The notes: generated by a model not told the origin, from the sequence alone. A stretch of 64,000 bases of DNA from Prorocentrum cordatum (GCA_963575745.1 CAUYUJ010018560.1:734813-798812); one strand, 5' to 3'; positions 43,201 through 51,696 are shown, counted from the stretch's first letter. Numbers and translations are program-made.

Positions 43201-45341
43201 AAGAACCCCCCAAGAGAGCCCCAAGAAGGCCCAAGAGCCCCCCAAGAGGGCCTCTTCGAGCCCCCCAAGAGTGCCAAACAGACTTCGACATAAATGGCGA
43301 AATATGTCAGGCCCTCTTGGGTGGCCCCCGGGGCCCTCAGAGGCTCCCAAGAGGGCCCCAAGAAAGCCCCCCGAGAGGGCCCCAAGAGCCCCCCGAGAGG
43401 GCCCCAAGAGCCCCCCACGAGGGCCAAACAGATTTCGACATTTATGTCGAAATCTGCCAAGTCCTCATGAGAGGCTCTTGGGGCCCTCAGAAAGCCCAAG
43501 AGCACCCCAAGAGGGCCCCGAGAGGGCCCCAAGAGCCCCCGAGAGAGCCCCAATAGCCCCCCCAAGAGAGCCCCAAGAAGGCCCAGGAGCCCCCCAAGAG
43601 GGCCCCTTCGAGCCCCCAAGAGGGCCATGCAGATTTCGACATAAATGTCGAAATCGGCTGGGCCCTCTCGGGGGGCTCCTGGGGCCCTCAGAGGGCCCCA
43701 AGAGCCCCCCAAGAGGGCCCCAAGAGGGCCCAAGAGCCCCCCGAGAGGGCCCCGAGAGCTTCCCAATATTGCGACATAAATGTAGAAATCTGCTGGGCCC
43801 TCTCGGGGGGCTCTGGGGGCCCTCGGAGGGCCCCATGAGCCCCCCAAGAACGCCCTCAGAGGACCCAAGGGCCCCCGAGAGGGCCCCAAGAAAGCCCATG
43901 AGCGCCCCAAGAGGGCCCCAAGAACCCCCCGAGAGGGCCCCGAGACGGCCCAAGAGCCCTCCGAGAGGGCCCCTTCGAGCCCCCCAAGAGGGCCAACCAT
44001 ATTTCGACATTTATGTCGAAATCTGTTAGGCCCTCTCGGGGTGCTCTCGGGGCCCTCAGAAAGCCCGAGAGCCCCCCAGGAGGGCCCCAAGAAGGCCCCA
44101 AGAGCCCCCCGAGAGCGCCCCAGGAGCTCCCCAAGAGGGCCTCAGGAGGGCCCAGGAGCCCCCCAAGAGGGCCCCGAGAGCCACCGAAGAGGGCCACCAG
44201 ATTTCGACATACATGTTGAAATATGTTGGGCCGTCTTGGGGTGCTCTTGGGGCCCTCAGAGGGCACCGAGATCCCCCCCCCCCCCAAGAGGGCCCCAAGA
44301 GGGCCCAAGGGCCCACCGAGAGGGCCCCAAGAGCCCCCCCCAAGAAAGCCGAACATATTTCGACATAAATGTCGAAATCTGCTGGGCCCTCTCGGGGGCT
44401 CTCGGGGCCCTCCGAGGGCCCCAAGAGCACCCCCAGAGGGCCCCAAGAGGGCCCAAGAGCCCCCCGAGAGGGCCCGAGAATCCCCCAAGAGGGCCAAACA
44501 GATTGCGACATAAATGTCGAAATCTGTTGGGCCCTCTCGGGAGGCTCTCGGGGCCCTCAGATGGCCTAGGAGCCCCCCAAGAGGGCCCCAAGAATGCCAC
44601 GAGAGCCCCCCGAGAGGGCCCCAAGAGACCCCCAAGAGGGCCCAACAGCTTTCGCCATGTCCCACGAGACTCCGATAGGCGTCGAGAAGGCCTCTGGCCC
44701 TTTTGCTCGCCCTCCTCATCCCTCCTCCTCCTCCTCCACATCATCGACCTTGTCCTATTCCGTATCCTATGCACCAGCATTATCCACCCCCCCTCGCCCC
44801 TCCGTCCATCAATCCTCCTCCTCCCCCGTCGAGCGGTTCGGCTGCCCCAGCCTCCCTTTGCTCCCTCGCTGCCCTGATCACCTCAACTCGCCTGGACGCC
44901 GTGGCTGGATGAGCTGGCGGGGGCGCGCGAAGCGTCAAGAATAGCCAGATGGCCTGTGGGGGGGGGGGCACCCTCAGAGGAAAGTATCACAATGCCCGAT
45001 CGGGCCACTATCGGGCCTCCCTCGGAAACCTCTCAAAGCCAGATCGGGAACACCTGGAAACGGACAGGAGGCACTGCTCATCGTGGGAGGGGGGCACAAC
45101 GGCGGACCGGCAGAGAATCCTCGGGCGCGCGGGGGGAGGGGGCAACGATTGGATGGGGGCGCCAGAGGGGCGCGCGGACCGGTGGGCGGGGATCGCTGGC
45201 AGCGGCGATTTGCAAACAAGCCTGCGGCAAAGCCGACGCGACGACCCCCGACTCCGAGTCCATGAAGAACGCGCAAGTGACCGAGAAGTCGGCCCCCACT
45301 TTGGTCGAGCCGGGGCCCGCCATCGAGGTGAACTGGCTGCC
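33881..45341 (-). CDS. multi-exon host gene of unknown function (chained model)
   Basis: Eleven exons on the minus strand join as 45341-45222, 42682-42597, 42478-42144, 41947-41690, 41567-41006, 40938-40780, 40431-40073, 38888-38400, 37450-36652, 36331-35891 and 34225-33881 (TAG). Phases agree at every junction except that 42478-42144 needs one extra base (see findings), and the 40938-40780 to 40431 junction rests on a GA donor that I could not confirm. Donors are mostly AG|GC, one is AG|GA, one is ATG|GTAACA, and nearly all acceptors are AG|G. The joined product is about 1,300 residues of mostly ordinary composition with one Ala/Pro-rich linker. More 5' exons probably exist. No domain was recognised. 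Confidence 0.6.
34670..35320. repeat. CCAAGANGGCC array plus shared 3' module, in an intron
   Basis: Degenerate CCAAGACGGCCC/CCCAAGAG units to about 35075. These are followed by a unique module (CACGAGACTCCGA...GGCCTCTGGCCC...TTTGCTCGCCCTCCTC, then a CG-TTCGGCTGCCCC block near 35275). The same module occurs at 44655-44885, so array and module are one dispersed element. It lies within the intron 35890-34226. Confidence 0.7.
35891..36331 (-). CDS. internal exon, 147 codons
   Basis: Exactly 441 nt, phase 0 to 0, between GCGCAG|GC and ATG|GTAACA. It reads ASDQYEPCTIVATWSGEPRP, then REAFWDLPVGLLKDICDMKD, CKKCIPDCKPEDACAVLQKR and DAFDPEAAKEVIAEAKV. Cys clusters (CKKCIPDC) could bind metal, but no known finger fits. 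Clear coding composition between a Pro-rich intron and a poly-C intron makes this one of the best exons in the window. Confidence 0.7.
36652..37450 (-). CDS. internal exon, about 266 codons
   Basis: Starts after the CGCCAG|G acceptor and ends at AAG|GC, phase-compatible with its neighbours. The donor avoids a TAG eight bases further on. It includes RFLEFAEKRMKRFICSQIVE, VISACHDYKEVTVDHAGAPR, NAMNRLHYRYLARLVQKKVL and YHGPMYQAVLRETGQDAGAA. It is free of low-complexity sequence. No family was recognised. Confidence 0.7.
37451..37976 (-). mobile_element. introner-like repeat, copy 1
   Basis: A 526-bp dispersed repeat, related to 46623-47172. On the minus strand it starts at an AG|GC site, reads CCTTCGTTTTGAAGAGRCA, passes a GAT/GAC triplet microsatellite and two or three copies of a unit of about 115 bp (CTTCGGTGGAGCTCCCTATG on the plus strand), and ends GGATGGGTCATCCGCCAG exactly at the acceptor of the exon at 37450. 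Its ends thus coincide with intron ends. Confidence 0.6.
38400..38888 (-). CDS. internal exon, 163 codons
   Basis: Bounded by CCGCAG|G and CCCAG|GC, length 1+486+2 nt, matching both neighbours. It reads QSKELRSVDNVIPFEQEQMG, KTSQLSMTVLVARKFYGDMG, LVNLVFASVGESARRNLPLS and NRSLFHRTSVKQLQFCLARD. A poly-C run lies just upstream of its acceptor. Function unknown. Confidence 0.7.
38889..40072. other. intron with C/G homopolymers
   Basis: Contains C and G runs (about 38908, 38990-39006 and 39700) and short spurious frames. No additional exon was recognised with confidence. Confidence 0.45.
40073..40431 (-). CDS. internal exon, about 120 codons
   Basis: Begins at GGAG|GTG and ends CAGAG|GC. It reads VLREGLREHKLLWSKCEKIN, ISIAQKTVSQYAVKAYLLNV and LEQSKNQLDRAAWIFGDTTN then FYRQKVIQ. 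The start could lie slightly upstream, at CGAG|AGC. Helical, mildly basic sequence of unknown function. Confidence 0.65.
40780..40938 (-). CDS. internal exon, 53 codons
   Basis: Starts at GCCGAG|GCG and reads ATCQPYSQACERLAMALDER. The 3' end is either GAG|GAGGG (phase 0) or seven bases later at GGGAG|GTGAGT, a textbook GT donor but out of phase with the next exon as modelled. Confidence 0.6.
41006..41567 (-). CDS. internal exon with Ala/Pro linker
   Basis: About 187 codons. It contains IYLAKPKKLPRLEPPPSPPP, then a long AAPAAAPA low-complexity linker, then ARYLGPKGNLYARLDAAQAA and DDQWRLWYEIE. It is joined to the next exon by a 67-nt GC-AG intron (41005-40939) whose flanking GAG|GC sequences are identical and whose phase is exact. 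The acceptor CTCAG|C is the only one in the chain not followed by G. Confidence 0.65.
41690..41947 (-). CDS. internal exon, 86 codons
   Basis: Bounded by CCGCAG|G and GATAG|GCTAGT, length 1+255+2 nt. It reads QAGMWRFQVMMTAAQNCMYG, LSPPRLQQVRELVLEHIDGC and ENDHLFHLHAPFMKRQLEDS. Phase-compatible on both sides. Function unknown. Confidence 0.68.
42144..42478 (-). CDS. internal exon with one-base frame break
   Basis: Starts at CCCGAG|G and reads AVVERKLGCTLEASDPAKPI then RQRKRQK, then moves to another frame for VSDMVNNMLRGCCRRSLADF, PDMGPYMCCMADYLTYKVGL and DFDVSHSLINASKGAL, ending CTCAG|GC. The switch falls in an AAAA run (42396-42399). Adding one A restores a single frame and the exact exon phase. 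This may be an assembly error rather than a real mutation. Confidence 0.62.
42597..42682 (-). CDS. small internal exon with GA donor
   Basis: 86 nt reading VTAQHCGPACFEDEGGASRL then RAEQEQHF, between GCCCAG|GTC and TTTCAG|GATTGG. The two leftover bases plus one base of the next exon complete a codon, which supports a non-canonical GA-AG intron (42596-42479) that contains a long C run. Confidence 0.62.
42990..44885. repeat. hairpin-rich GGGCCCTCTTGGGG satellite with shared end module
   Basis: About nine units of 135-235 bp. Each has a palindrome close to GATTTCGACATAAATG-TCGAAATC (centres near 43092, 43292, 43443, 43643, 43779, 44012, 44211, 44368 and 44513). A second inverted repeat then follows, in which GGGCCCTCTCGGGGGGCTC turns into its own complement around CTCAGAG. 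It ends in the CACGAGACTCCGA...GGCCTCTGGCCC module (44655-44885) shared with 35095-35320. The 290-335 codon frames over it are artefacts. It lies within the intron 45221-42683. Confidence 0.85.
45222..45341 (-). CDS. first exon of the chained model, 40 codons
   Basis: Exactly 120 nt, phase 0 to 0, between CTCCAG|GGC and CCGCAG|GC. It reads GSQFTSMAGPGSTKVGADFS then VTCAFFMDSESGVVASALPQ. Upstream exons probably continue the gene (see 46037-46471). Confidence 0.62.
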
Positions 45342-45907
45342 CTGGAGGCGCGGGGAGGGGGGGGGGGATGGAGAGGGCGCCCAGCGGGCGACCATAGCAA
45401 AGGGCTGGAAGGGAGTGATCTGGCAACTGCGGCTATGACACGAGTGACGCACAGGGCGGTGATGACAGCAACGACGGCGATAACGCATGTGTTTTTTTTA
45501 TGTGCCTACCCTGGCACAGCGAGGCCGCGCAAGCTCGGGGCAACCGATGGCAAGTGATGCGAGTAACACCGCGTCTGGCAGCGCAGGAGAGTGGTTGGAT
45601 GAAACAGCGAAGCCTACATCCTAGAATATGAACAACACCGACTGCGATGCGGGGCGAGGCGCGAACGAAGTGCCCCTCGGCGACGCGGAGCGGCAGGGCC
45701 TGCATGGGACGCGATGCGGGCGCACTCGGAACCTAAAAGCCGAGGGGTAAACCTCGCGCAACCTAGTGGCAGCGCCGTCCGCGTGAACCCGCGCGGCCAG
45801 CACGCAAACTGCACTGACGAGCGGAAACAAAACGCTGCCACGCGAACTGCCAGCTGGCAGGGGCGGCGCGCCGCTCGCCAACGGAACTCGCCTCGCAACG
45901 CGACCAG

Positions 45908-46471
45908 CTAATCTGGATCTGAATCTACTGGCCGCGGCCGTGCAGGAGGGGTTGCGGGGCCCTCGTTGCGCACGGGCCTCCTCTGGCGCAGGGGGAGGAC
46001 AGGCGCCCCGCGCGCCCTCGCGGCGATGTTCCTCACCAATGACTTGTGCAGCCTGTTGTGCTGAATGTGCTTGAGGAATGTGATCCGCCGCCCACCTATG
46101 CCCGACGATGATGGACCTGGCCCCGCCGACGCCTCCCTCGCTGCCGCTGACCCTGTCGACGCCGAATACGACGGGCGCGGGCTCGACGCGGGCCCGTCGC
46201 CTGGGTAAACGAGCTCCATCTTGAAGGAGCCGTGGATGACAAGGCGCGGCTGGTTGCGGCAATCGACGAGCTGGCGCGCAAATTTGCAAGCGAACTGCGC
46301 GGCGACCACGCCGAAGCCCTCATTGTCCAGCATGGGAATCAAGCGACTCTCAAATGCATTTTCAAGTTGGTCGCCGTACAGGAAGCTTGCGACCATCGCA
46401 TCCGCGCGCTCGAGATCGTCGGGAATCCGCCCGCGGGGCTGCCTCGCCGTTCCGCGGAGGCTGTGAATCAT
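45908..46471 (-). CDS. probable exon upstream of the chained gene
   Basis: The open frame starts at an ATG (46471) and reads DDLERADAMVASFLYGDQLE, SRLIPMLDNEGFGVVAAQFA and FARQLVDCRNQPRLVIHGSF, then a Ser/Pro linker and FLKHIQHNRLHKSL. A TTG|GTGAGG donor ending the exon at 46037 would join in phase 0 to 45341. Otherwise the frame stops at 45908. The frame is closed by TAG just upstream of the ATG, so it either starts here or is entered from an internal AG. Confidence 0.6.
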   Translation of the reverse strand: MIHSLRGTARQPRGRIPDDLERADAMVASFLYGDQLENAFESRLIPMLDNEGFGVVAAQFACKFARQLVDCRNQPRLVIHGSFKMELVYPGDGPASSPRPSYSASTGSAAAREASAGPGPSSSGIGGRRITFLKHIQHNRLHKSLVRNIAARARGAPVLPLRQRRPVRNEGPATPPARPRPVDSDPD

Positions 46472-46622
46472 CGCCCCTTGCTCTCGGTGCTAAGGGGCGG
46501 TTGCCCTGAAAAACGAAGAAGCGCCACTTGGGAGTCAAACTGCTACGGACAATGCGTGTTCAGCGACCGGGGAGGGGAGGCCGAGCTGGGGCACGCACGC
46601 GGGCCTCAGGCACAAAACTAGT

Positions 46623-47172
46623 CTGGCGAAGGACCCAGCCATATGCAGTTGTGAGTAACGCTCAAGTGAATATCATCTTCGGTGGAGCTCCCTATGGTGC
46701 CACACAACGTGGGAGGGGCGTGCCGAAGTCGGCGTGTGGTGGTGGGGGGGGGGGGGGGGGGGGGGGACATATGTGGACGGTGGCACTGGGGCCTTCGGTG
46801 GAGCCCCCTATGGGGCCACGAAGCGTTTGAGGGGCGTGCCGAAGTCGGTGGGTGGGCTGCGTGGACGGGTGGGTGGGCGGGGGGCGCATGCGGACGGTGG
46901 CGCAGGGGCCTTCGACGAGGCCCCCTACGGGGCCACGAAACGTGTGAGGGGTGTGCGACGGTGGTGATGATAACGACGACAACGATGATGATGCTGGTGA
47001 TGATGATGGTGATGATGGTCATGATGATGACGGCTGTGAAGGTGATGTTGGCGATGATGATGATGGCGGCGACGATGATGGAGATGCTGACGATGGAAGG
47101 AGGAGGGAGGAACTGGAGGAGGAATGGGGAGGAGGAGTGAGACGCGGGGCGGTGCCTCTTCAAAACGAAAAC
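46623..47172 (-). mobile_element. introner-like repeat, copy 2
   Basis: 550 bp, related to copy 1 at 37451-37976. On the minus strand it starts TTTG|GTTTTCGTTTTGAAGAG, where copy 1 has AG|GCCTTCG, and ends GGGTCCTTCGCCAG|ACT, where copy 1 ends CCGCCAG|. It carries three roughly 115-bp internal units, a 24-G run near 46745-46768 and a GAT/GAC microsatellite. A possible exon (SKYFSTILWCL) abuts its 5' end in frame with a short downstream frame (TSFVPE). Confidence 0.6.
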
Positions 47173-47367
47173 CAAACACCACAGGATGGTTGAGAAATAT
47201 TTAGAAACATCGGAGGTGTGCGGTGGGAGGTTGGCGGGGCGACGCGGGGGCGACGTGAACGCCAGAGGTGCCGATGGTACAGAGTGGGCGACGCTAGGGG
47301 GCGCCACTGGCCAGGGCGGCAGAGGGCTGGGCAGGCGCAGGAGGAAAGGCAAGAGGCAACGTGACAC

Positions 47368-47590
47368 CATAAAACAGCGAGAGAGCCAAGCCTCGAACGC
47401 CTGCTGGGTCGCGAGGACGTATCGGGTGAGCTGCCGCTCCGTCAACCTGTAGCTGCGAGGGTGGTAGAAGACGCTGGTGTTGCTGCCGCCCACCTCGGCG
47501 AAGGACGGGCGCAGGTCCTGGTCGGTGTCCCTCAAGGCGCAGCCCCCTCGCGAACTCGCCCTCCATCACGTCGGTGACCTCCCAAGGCAC
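47368..47590 (-). CDS. probable exon with frame break
   Basis: After GCGCAG| the minus strand reads VPWEVTDVMEGEFARGL, then in another frame RDTDQDLRPSFAEVGGSNTS, FYHPRSYRLTERQLTRYVLA and QQAFEAWLSRCFM before a GT donor. The switch is close to a five-C run (47543-47547). Same strand and style as the chained gene. Function unknown. Confidence 0.55.
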
Positions 47591-47797
47591 CTGCGCGCAG
47601 AATGCGACGTGGGGGGGCGCGGGCGCGGACACGGGGTGGAAGTGAAGAAGGCAGGGGGGGAGGGGGGGAGGGGGGGGGGCGAGGAGGAAGCGGTTGGGGG
47701 CGGGGGGGGAAGAGGGAGGAGGCAGAGAAGGAATATTAGGGAGGATGAGGGGGGCACGGAGAAATATGAGCTTGGAGGGAGGAGGTGCGGGGTAGAG

Positions 47798-48020
47798 AGG
47801 GATAATGACGGGGGGAAGGATGAGGGGGGATGGAACATGTGGAGGGTAGCGGTGGCCCGAAGGCCCGTGGAAAAGAAGGGGGGATGCAGACGCTGCCCAG
47901 TGGTCGCCGAGGGATAATGACGGGGGGAAGGATGAGGGGGGATGGAACATGTGGAGGGTAGCGGTGGCCCGAAGGCCCGTGGAAAAGAAGGGGGGATGCA
48001 GACGCTGCCCAGTGGTCGCC
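47798..48020. repeat. exact 112-bp tandem duplication
   Basis: The block beginning AGGGATAATGACGG at 47798 recurs at 47910 with no difference that I can see over 111 bases. Recent duplication or an assembly artefact. It is noncoding as far as I can tell. Confidence 0.9.
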
Positions 48021-48514
48021 CCCGCCCGCCCCCGCCCCCCCAATACTTACCCCTTCCCCGAGGGCATCCAGGCACGACTCCCATGGGGGCAAGAGTATGG
48101 CGCCACGAAGGCAGCGCTGTGTGGCGCGAGCCTGGGTTTGGATTACAATGCCACTGCGTAGCCTATGCAGCCGCTCTCCCTCTCGGAGTTATCCGAAGAC
48201 CAGGGCGGGGGCCGAGCCCCCCCCCCCCCCCCCAGATGGCCACGCAGATTGGAAGCCCTAATGGCCACATGATGCACCTAAGGATGGCCCCCGAGAGAAA
48301 CCGATATACCGAAGTTCTATCAGAGGGAGGGGTGGAGAGGCATGCCAGATAGCACATTTACAATTGCTGAGGGGGGTTCAACCTGCTGGTCAAAAAAACA
48401 ACCCGCTGCATTCGCACGCCTCATCGCCTCTCGCGGCCACGCGTGCCAGCCCGCTCCATCGCCACCCCCCCCGCCCCCCTCTCCCGCCCCATACCCCCGC
48501 GCCGCCCCCCCCGT

Positions 48515-48815
48515 AAAGTCGCCCCAGCCGGCGCCACACGAGGAAGAAGGGGGCGAGCCCCAAAGAGCCGCGAGCCTGCTTGAACACGGCCAGGAGAAGG
48601 TCGGACCTCGTCTTGACGCTCTCGTTGTGCAGGTCCACGACGAAGTCCTTGATGGTGCGCCCGTTCATCGCCAACAACCTCGCCATCTGCTCCTGCAGCC
48701 GGTCGCCAGTCGGAACCAAGCCATCGCGATGGGCGACCCCCGCCTCGCCCAGGTTGACGATGCCGCCGCGGACGCGGAACATCACGCCGCACTTGCCGAC
48801 GTAGATCGCGCCAGC
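48515..48815 (-). CDS. probable exon
   Basis: After GGGCAG|GC the minus strand reads AIYVGKCGVMFRVRGGIVNL, GEAGVAHRDGLVPTGDRLQE and QMARLLAMNGRTIKDFVVDL, then HNESVKTRSDLLLAVFKQAR. The 3' end is unclear, because low-complexity sequence begins near 48515. It is in the same open frame as 49230-49983 through an AGG microsatellite that I interpret as an intron. Confidence 0.6.
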
Positions 48816-48834
48816 CTGCCCCCGCGCGCGATCC

Positions 48835-49060
48835 CTCTCCCAGAGGAGGAGGCGGAGGGACGACGAAGGAGGAGGAGGGAGGAGGAAGGATGAGGAGGAG
48901 GAGGAAGATAGGATGAAGGAGGAGGAGGGGGAGGAGGAGGAGGAGGAGGAGGAGGAGGAGGGATGAGGGGGAAGGGGAGGAGGCGGAGGAGGAGGACGAC
49001 GACGGGGGCGACGACAAGGACGAGGACGAGGACGACGACGACTGCTCTGGCTCTTGCCTG
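48835..49060. repeat. (AGG)n/(GAC)n microsatellite
   Basis: About 120 bp of GGA/AGG repeats and about 60 bp of GAC/GACGAG repeats between two exons. It creates an in-frame poly-Ser/Pro bridge that makes one 525-codon frame out of two exons. Confidence 0.85.
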
Positions 49061-49229
49061 GCTGGGGGAGGCCCAAGACCCTGACCTGGCAACTGGACAA
49101 ACCCCGACGACGCTCGACGCAATCCGAAACCGAAAAGCAAACAATGCACCTGGTCAGCTTCTCCCGCCGAAGATTGGGCCGCCACCCGAGAGGGAAAGTC
49201 ACTGGAAGAACACCGCTGCACCCGCCTCC

Positions 49230-49983
49230 CACAGGCCCCCGCCGCCCCTCCAGCTTCGCGAACTTGCCCAGCCTGACGGGCATGTCGAAGGTGTCGGGGG
49301 ACTTCGCAATGAGGGCGTTGAACAAGCGCAAGAAGGCAGCCCTCGAATTCCCCCTCAAGAGACCATGCCTCTCCGAAGAACTGAGGCTGCTCCTCAGGGA
49401 CAGGAGCACCGTGAACTTGAAACTCACGGCGGGAAACAGAAGGCAACGATCTGGACGGGCAGCCCTCTCTTGATCAGAAAACGGCTGGGAACGCTTCATG
49501 CTGTTGCAGAGGCCGAACTTTCGGCCAAGGGCATCCCACGCATTAGCCCGCTTGTGGAACCACTGCGATGCATTAGTATGCGCCGAATCCTCGATGTTGA
49601 GAGCTGTGATCAAAGCTTGAAAGTCCACGTAGATGTAGCCGCCCTTGGTGAGGTGCTCGAAGACGGCAACCTGCACTTCCACCCTGCCCATCCCAGGCAG
49701 GTTCGGGGCGAGCACGGCGTTGCGCAGCACGTGCCTGGACTTCGCCACGTTCGCGTGGATCTGATCGCCAGACTTGGACACGATGACCATGCCAGCAAGG
49801 TTTGGCTGACTCGAAACCTTGGCGGGCAAATAAACCTGGGCGCACGCGAGCATGCCTTCATCCTCCCAGTTGCCAGCAGCGGCGGCCACCTCTGCGAGCT
49901 CACCGGGGTCCTCGGGGTCCTGGAAGAGCACCCGCTCCTGGGGGGCGCGCAAAGACAGGGGGGACATCGGCCGCCGCCTAGGA
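49230..49983 (-). CDS. probable exon, about 250 codons
   Basis: After TTTCCAG|T the minus strand reads LSLRAPQERVLFQDPEDPGE, GMLACAQVYLPAKVSSQPNL, SKSGDQIHANVAKSRHVLRN, VFEHLTKGGYIYVDFQALIT and AAFLRLFNALIAKSPDTFDM. An ATG at 49967 could instead be a start. Good coding composition. The 3' limit is approximate. Not recognised. Confidence 0.65.
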
Positions 49984-50070
49984 CTGGAAACAGGACGACA
50001 CGTAATCCATGGTCGTCGACATCGGTATTTCGGTCGGAGGCGAATCGCTCGAAATCATCGGATTTGCTGG

Positions 50071-50157
50071 CGGAGGTGAGTCGTTCGGGCCCCTCGGTTG
50101 TCGGTTGCGCCCATAAGCGCTTGCCGACAACCGAGGGACCCGAATGCATCGCCTCCG
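50071..50157. repeat. long hairpin, about 41-bp arms
   Basis: CGGAGGTGAGTCGTTCGGGC continuing through CCCTCGGTTGTCGG pairs with CCGACAACCGAGGG...GCCTCCG across a six-base loop, with few mismatches. Its role is unknown. It could be a small foldback element in the intergenic region or intron upstream of 49983. Confidence 0.8.
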
Positions 50158-50259
50158 AGCGAGAAATGAGGGGATCGAGCGGCCCACCACATCACATGCA
50201 TGGGGGGGGGGGGGGCGAAGAGGTCGGGGCGAACGTTTAACTTAGGTGAGGGTGGAGGG

Positions 50260-50428
50260 TTATAGAAAGCATATGCACGCGTCCTGCTCGTTAGGCAGCT
50301 CCACTGTCTCCAGCGTGATCAAGTGCGTCAGCATCTGGCGTCTGCCGCCGAGAGGCGGCTCATCATTCAAAAGCTGAATCTCGCGCAAGGACGCACGCAA
50401 CTGCAACATGGTCGCCTCAAAGAAAAAC
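50260..50428 (-). CDS. possible exon
   Basis: After TTACAG|G the minus strand reads FFEATMLQLRASLREIQLLN, DEPPLGGRRQMLTHLITLET and VELPNEQDACICFL, then TAA. It could be a terminal exon, or it could splice at GAGCAG|GA. Composition is convincing, but the neighbours are unresolved. Confidence 0.5.
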
Positions 50429-51696
50429 CTGTAAGCCCCAATGGCTCATCGTTGGAGCGGCTGGGCAAGCGGACGCCCCGTCCCCCATCTGAGTTCGGGC
50501 CCGCTGGCGGGGGCGCCAGGCGTCGACGACGTGCCAACCTCGTGCGACCTTCACCCCCTTCCCCCAGGAACCCAGCCGACCCCTCTCCGAAGGGGGCGGC
50601 GGGGGGGCGGGCTCGCTGCCGAGCAGCACGACGGCGGGCCGACCCCCTCGGTGAACGCAACCCCGCACTAGTCGACACCCCGCGGGCCGCCCGACGCCGA
50701 CGCTGCAGGCCATCGAGAAACCTACCCCATGAACGGGCCCACGACCTAGCTATCTGCGTGCACTCGTACAAACGTCACCCTGGTGCATCAAATCATTTGT
50801 GCCAGACCATCGCACTATCGGCATTGCCATCCGTGCGGGTGCATACCACAAGACACGTGCACGAATGCATGGCTGCTTAAACATTGCTGAATGCGAAACA
50901 ACTGCATGCACATACAACCGTGCACGAACGTACAAGTCGAACTATCCAGGGAGGGCGACCCGCCCGATCCACCGAACATGCGCCCAACGTGCATACAGAT
51001 GGCACACGCGGACCTCGGGGCGCCCACGGGGGCTGCGACTGGAGCAAGCAATGCAATTGCGCCGGCAATGCAAGGGGGCAACCCGACCGCTTTTCACCCT
51101 CTCGATGCCAAAAGGCCAGGCCTGCTCGAGCAGTGAACGGGGCCATCGCGCAAGCCCGCGACGCTCGAGCGCCTCTCCAACGGCAAGGGGTGCCTGGCAT
51201 TCGACTCGGCTCACCCATCGAACTGGGGCTGAACAAACAACTTAGATAGACCAACTCTGTGCACGTCTGCCATTCAGACAACTCAGAATGATGAACCATC
51301 TGGGAACCCAACGGTCGAAATCTACATGCTGGGCCGATCGGCCCATGCGGCAACCCAAATATTTAGTTCCAGGGCAAAACTAACACTTCCACTGGGCCCC
51401 ATCAAAACCAAAAATCACGCCTCGTGCACCGAAATCACCCAGGATACAAGACCTCCTGCGAATCTCCTAGATGGGTGAGCCCCCCTTGCCCCGCCAACGC
51501 AGGGGCCGAACATGCCAGACACGTTCCCCGACCCCGCCGAACTTCAAACCCGAGCGCTCGCGCAGGCGTCGCGCAAACCCGCGCGCAGCGCAGCAAGCGA
51601 GGGGCGGCGTCGACAATCCGAGCCAGAGACGCACCCTTGCGCCTGAAACCTAAGAGACACCGCCCCTCTCCCCAAGCTCCGAAACGAAGCCTCGAC
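50429..51696. other. no gene recognised
   Basis: Overlapping open frames on both strands of similar length and no motif. CATGCA/GTGCA-rich stretches lie near 50.8-51.0 kb. Nothing is supported. Confidence 0.4.

Noticed and set aside
43083-44877. Frames of 280-335 codons rich in LGPSWGPLGG or PPRGPQEGP
   Set aside because: They are translations of the GGGCCCTCTTGGGG satellite, open on both strands. The same peptides occur wherever the satellite occurs.
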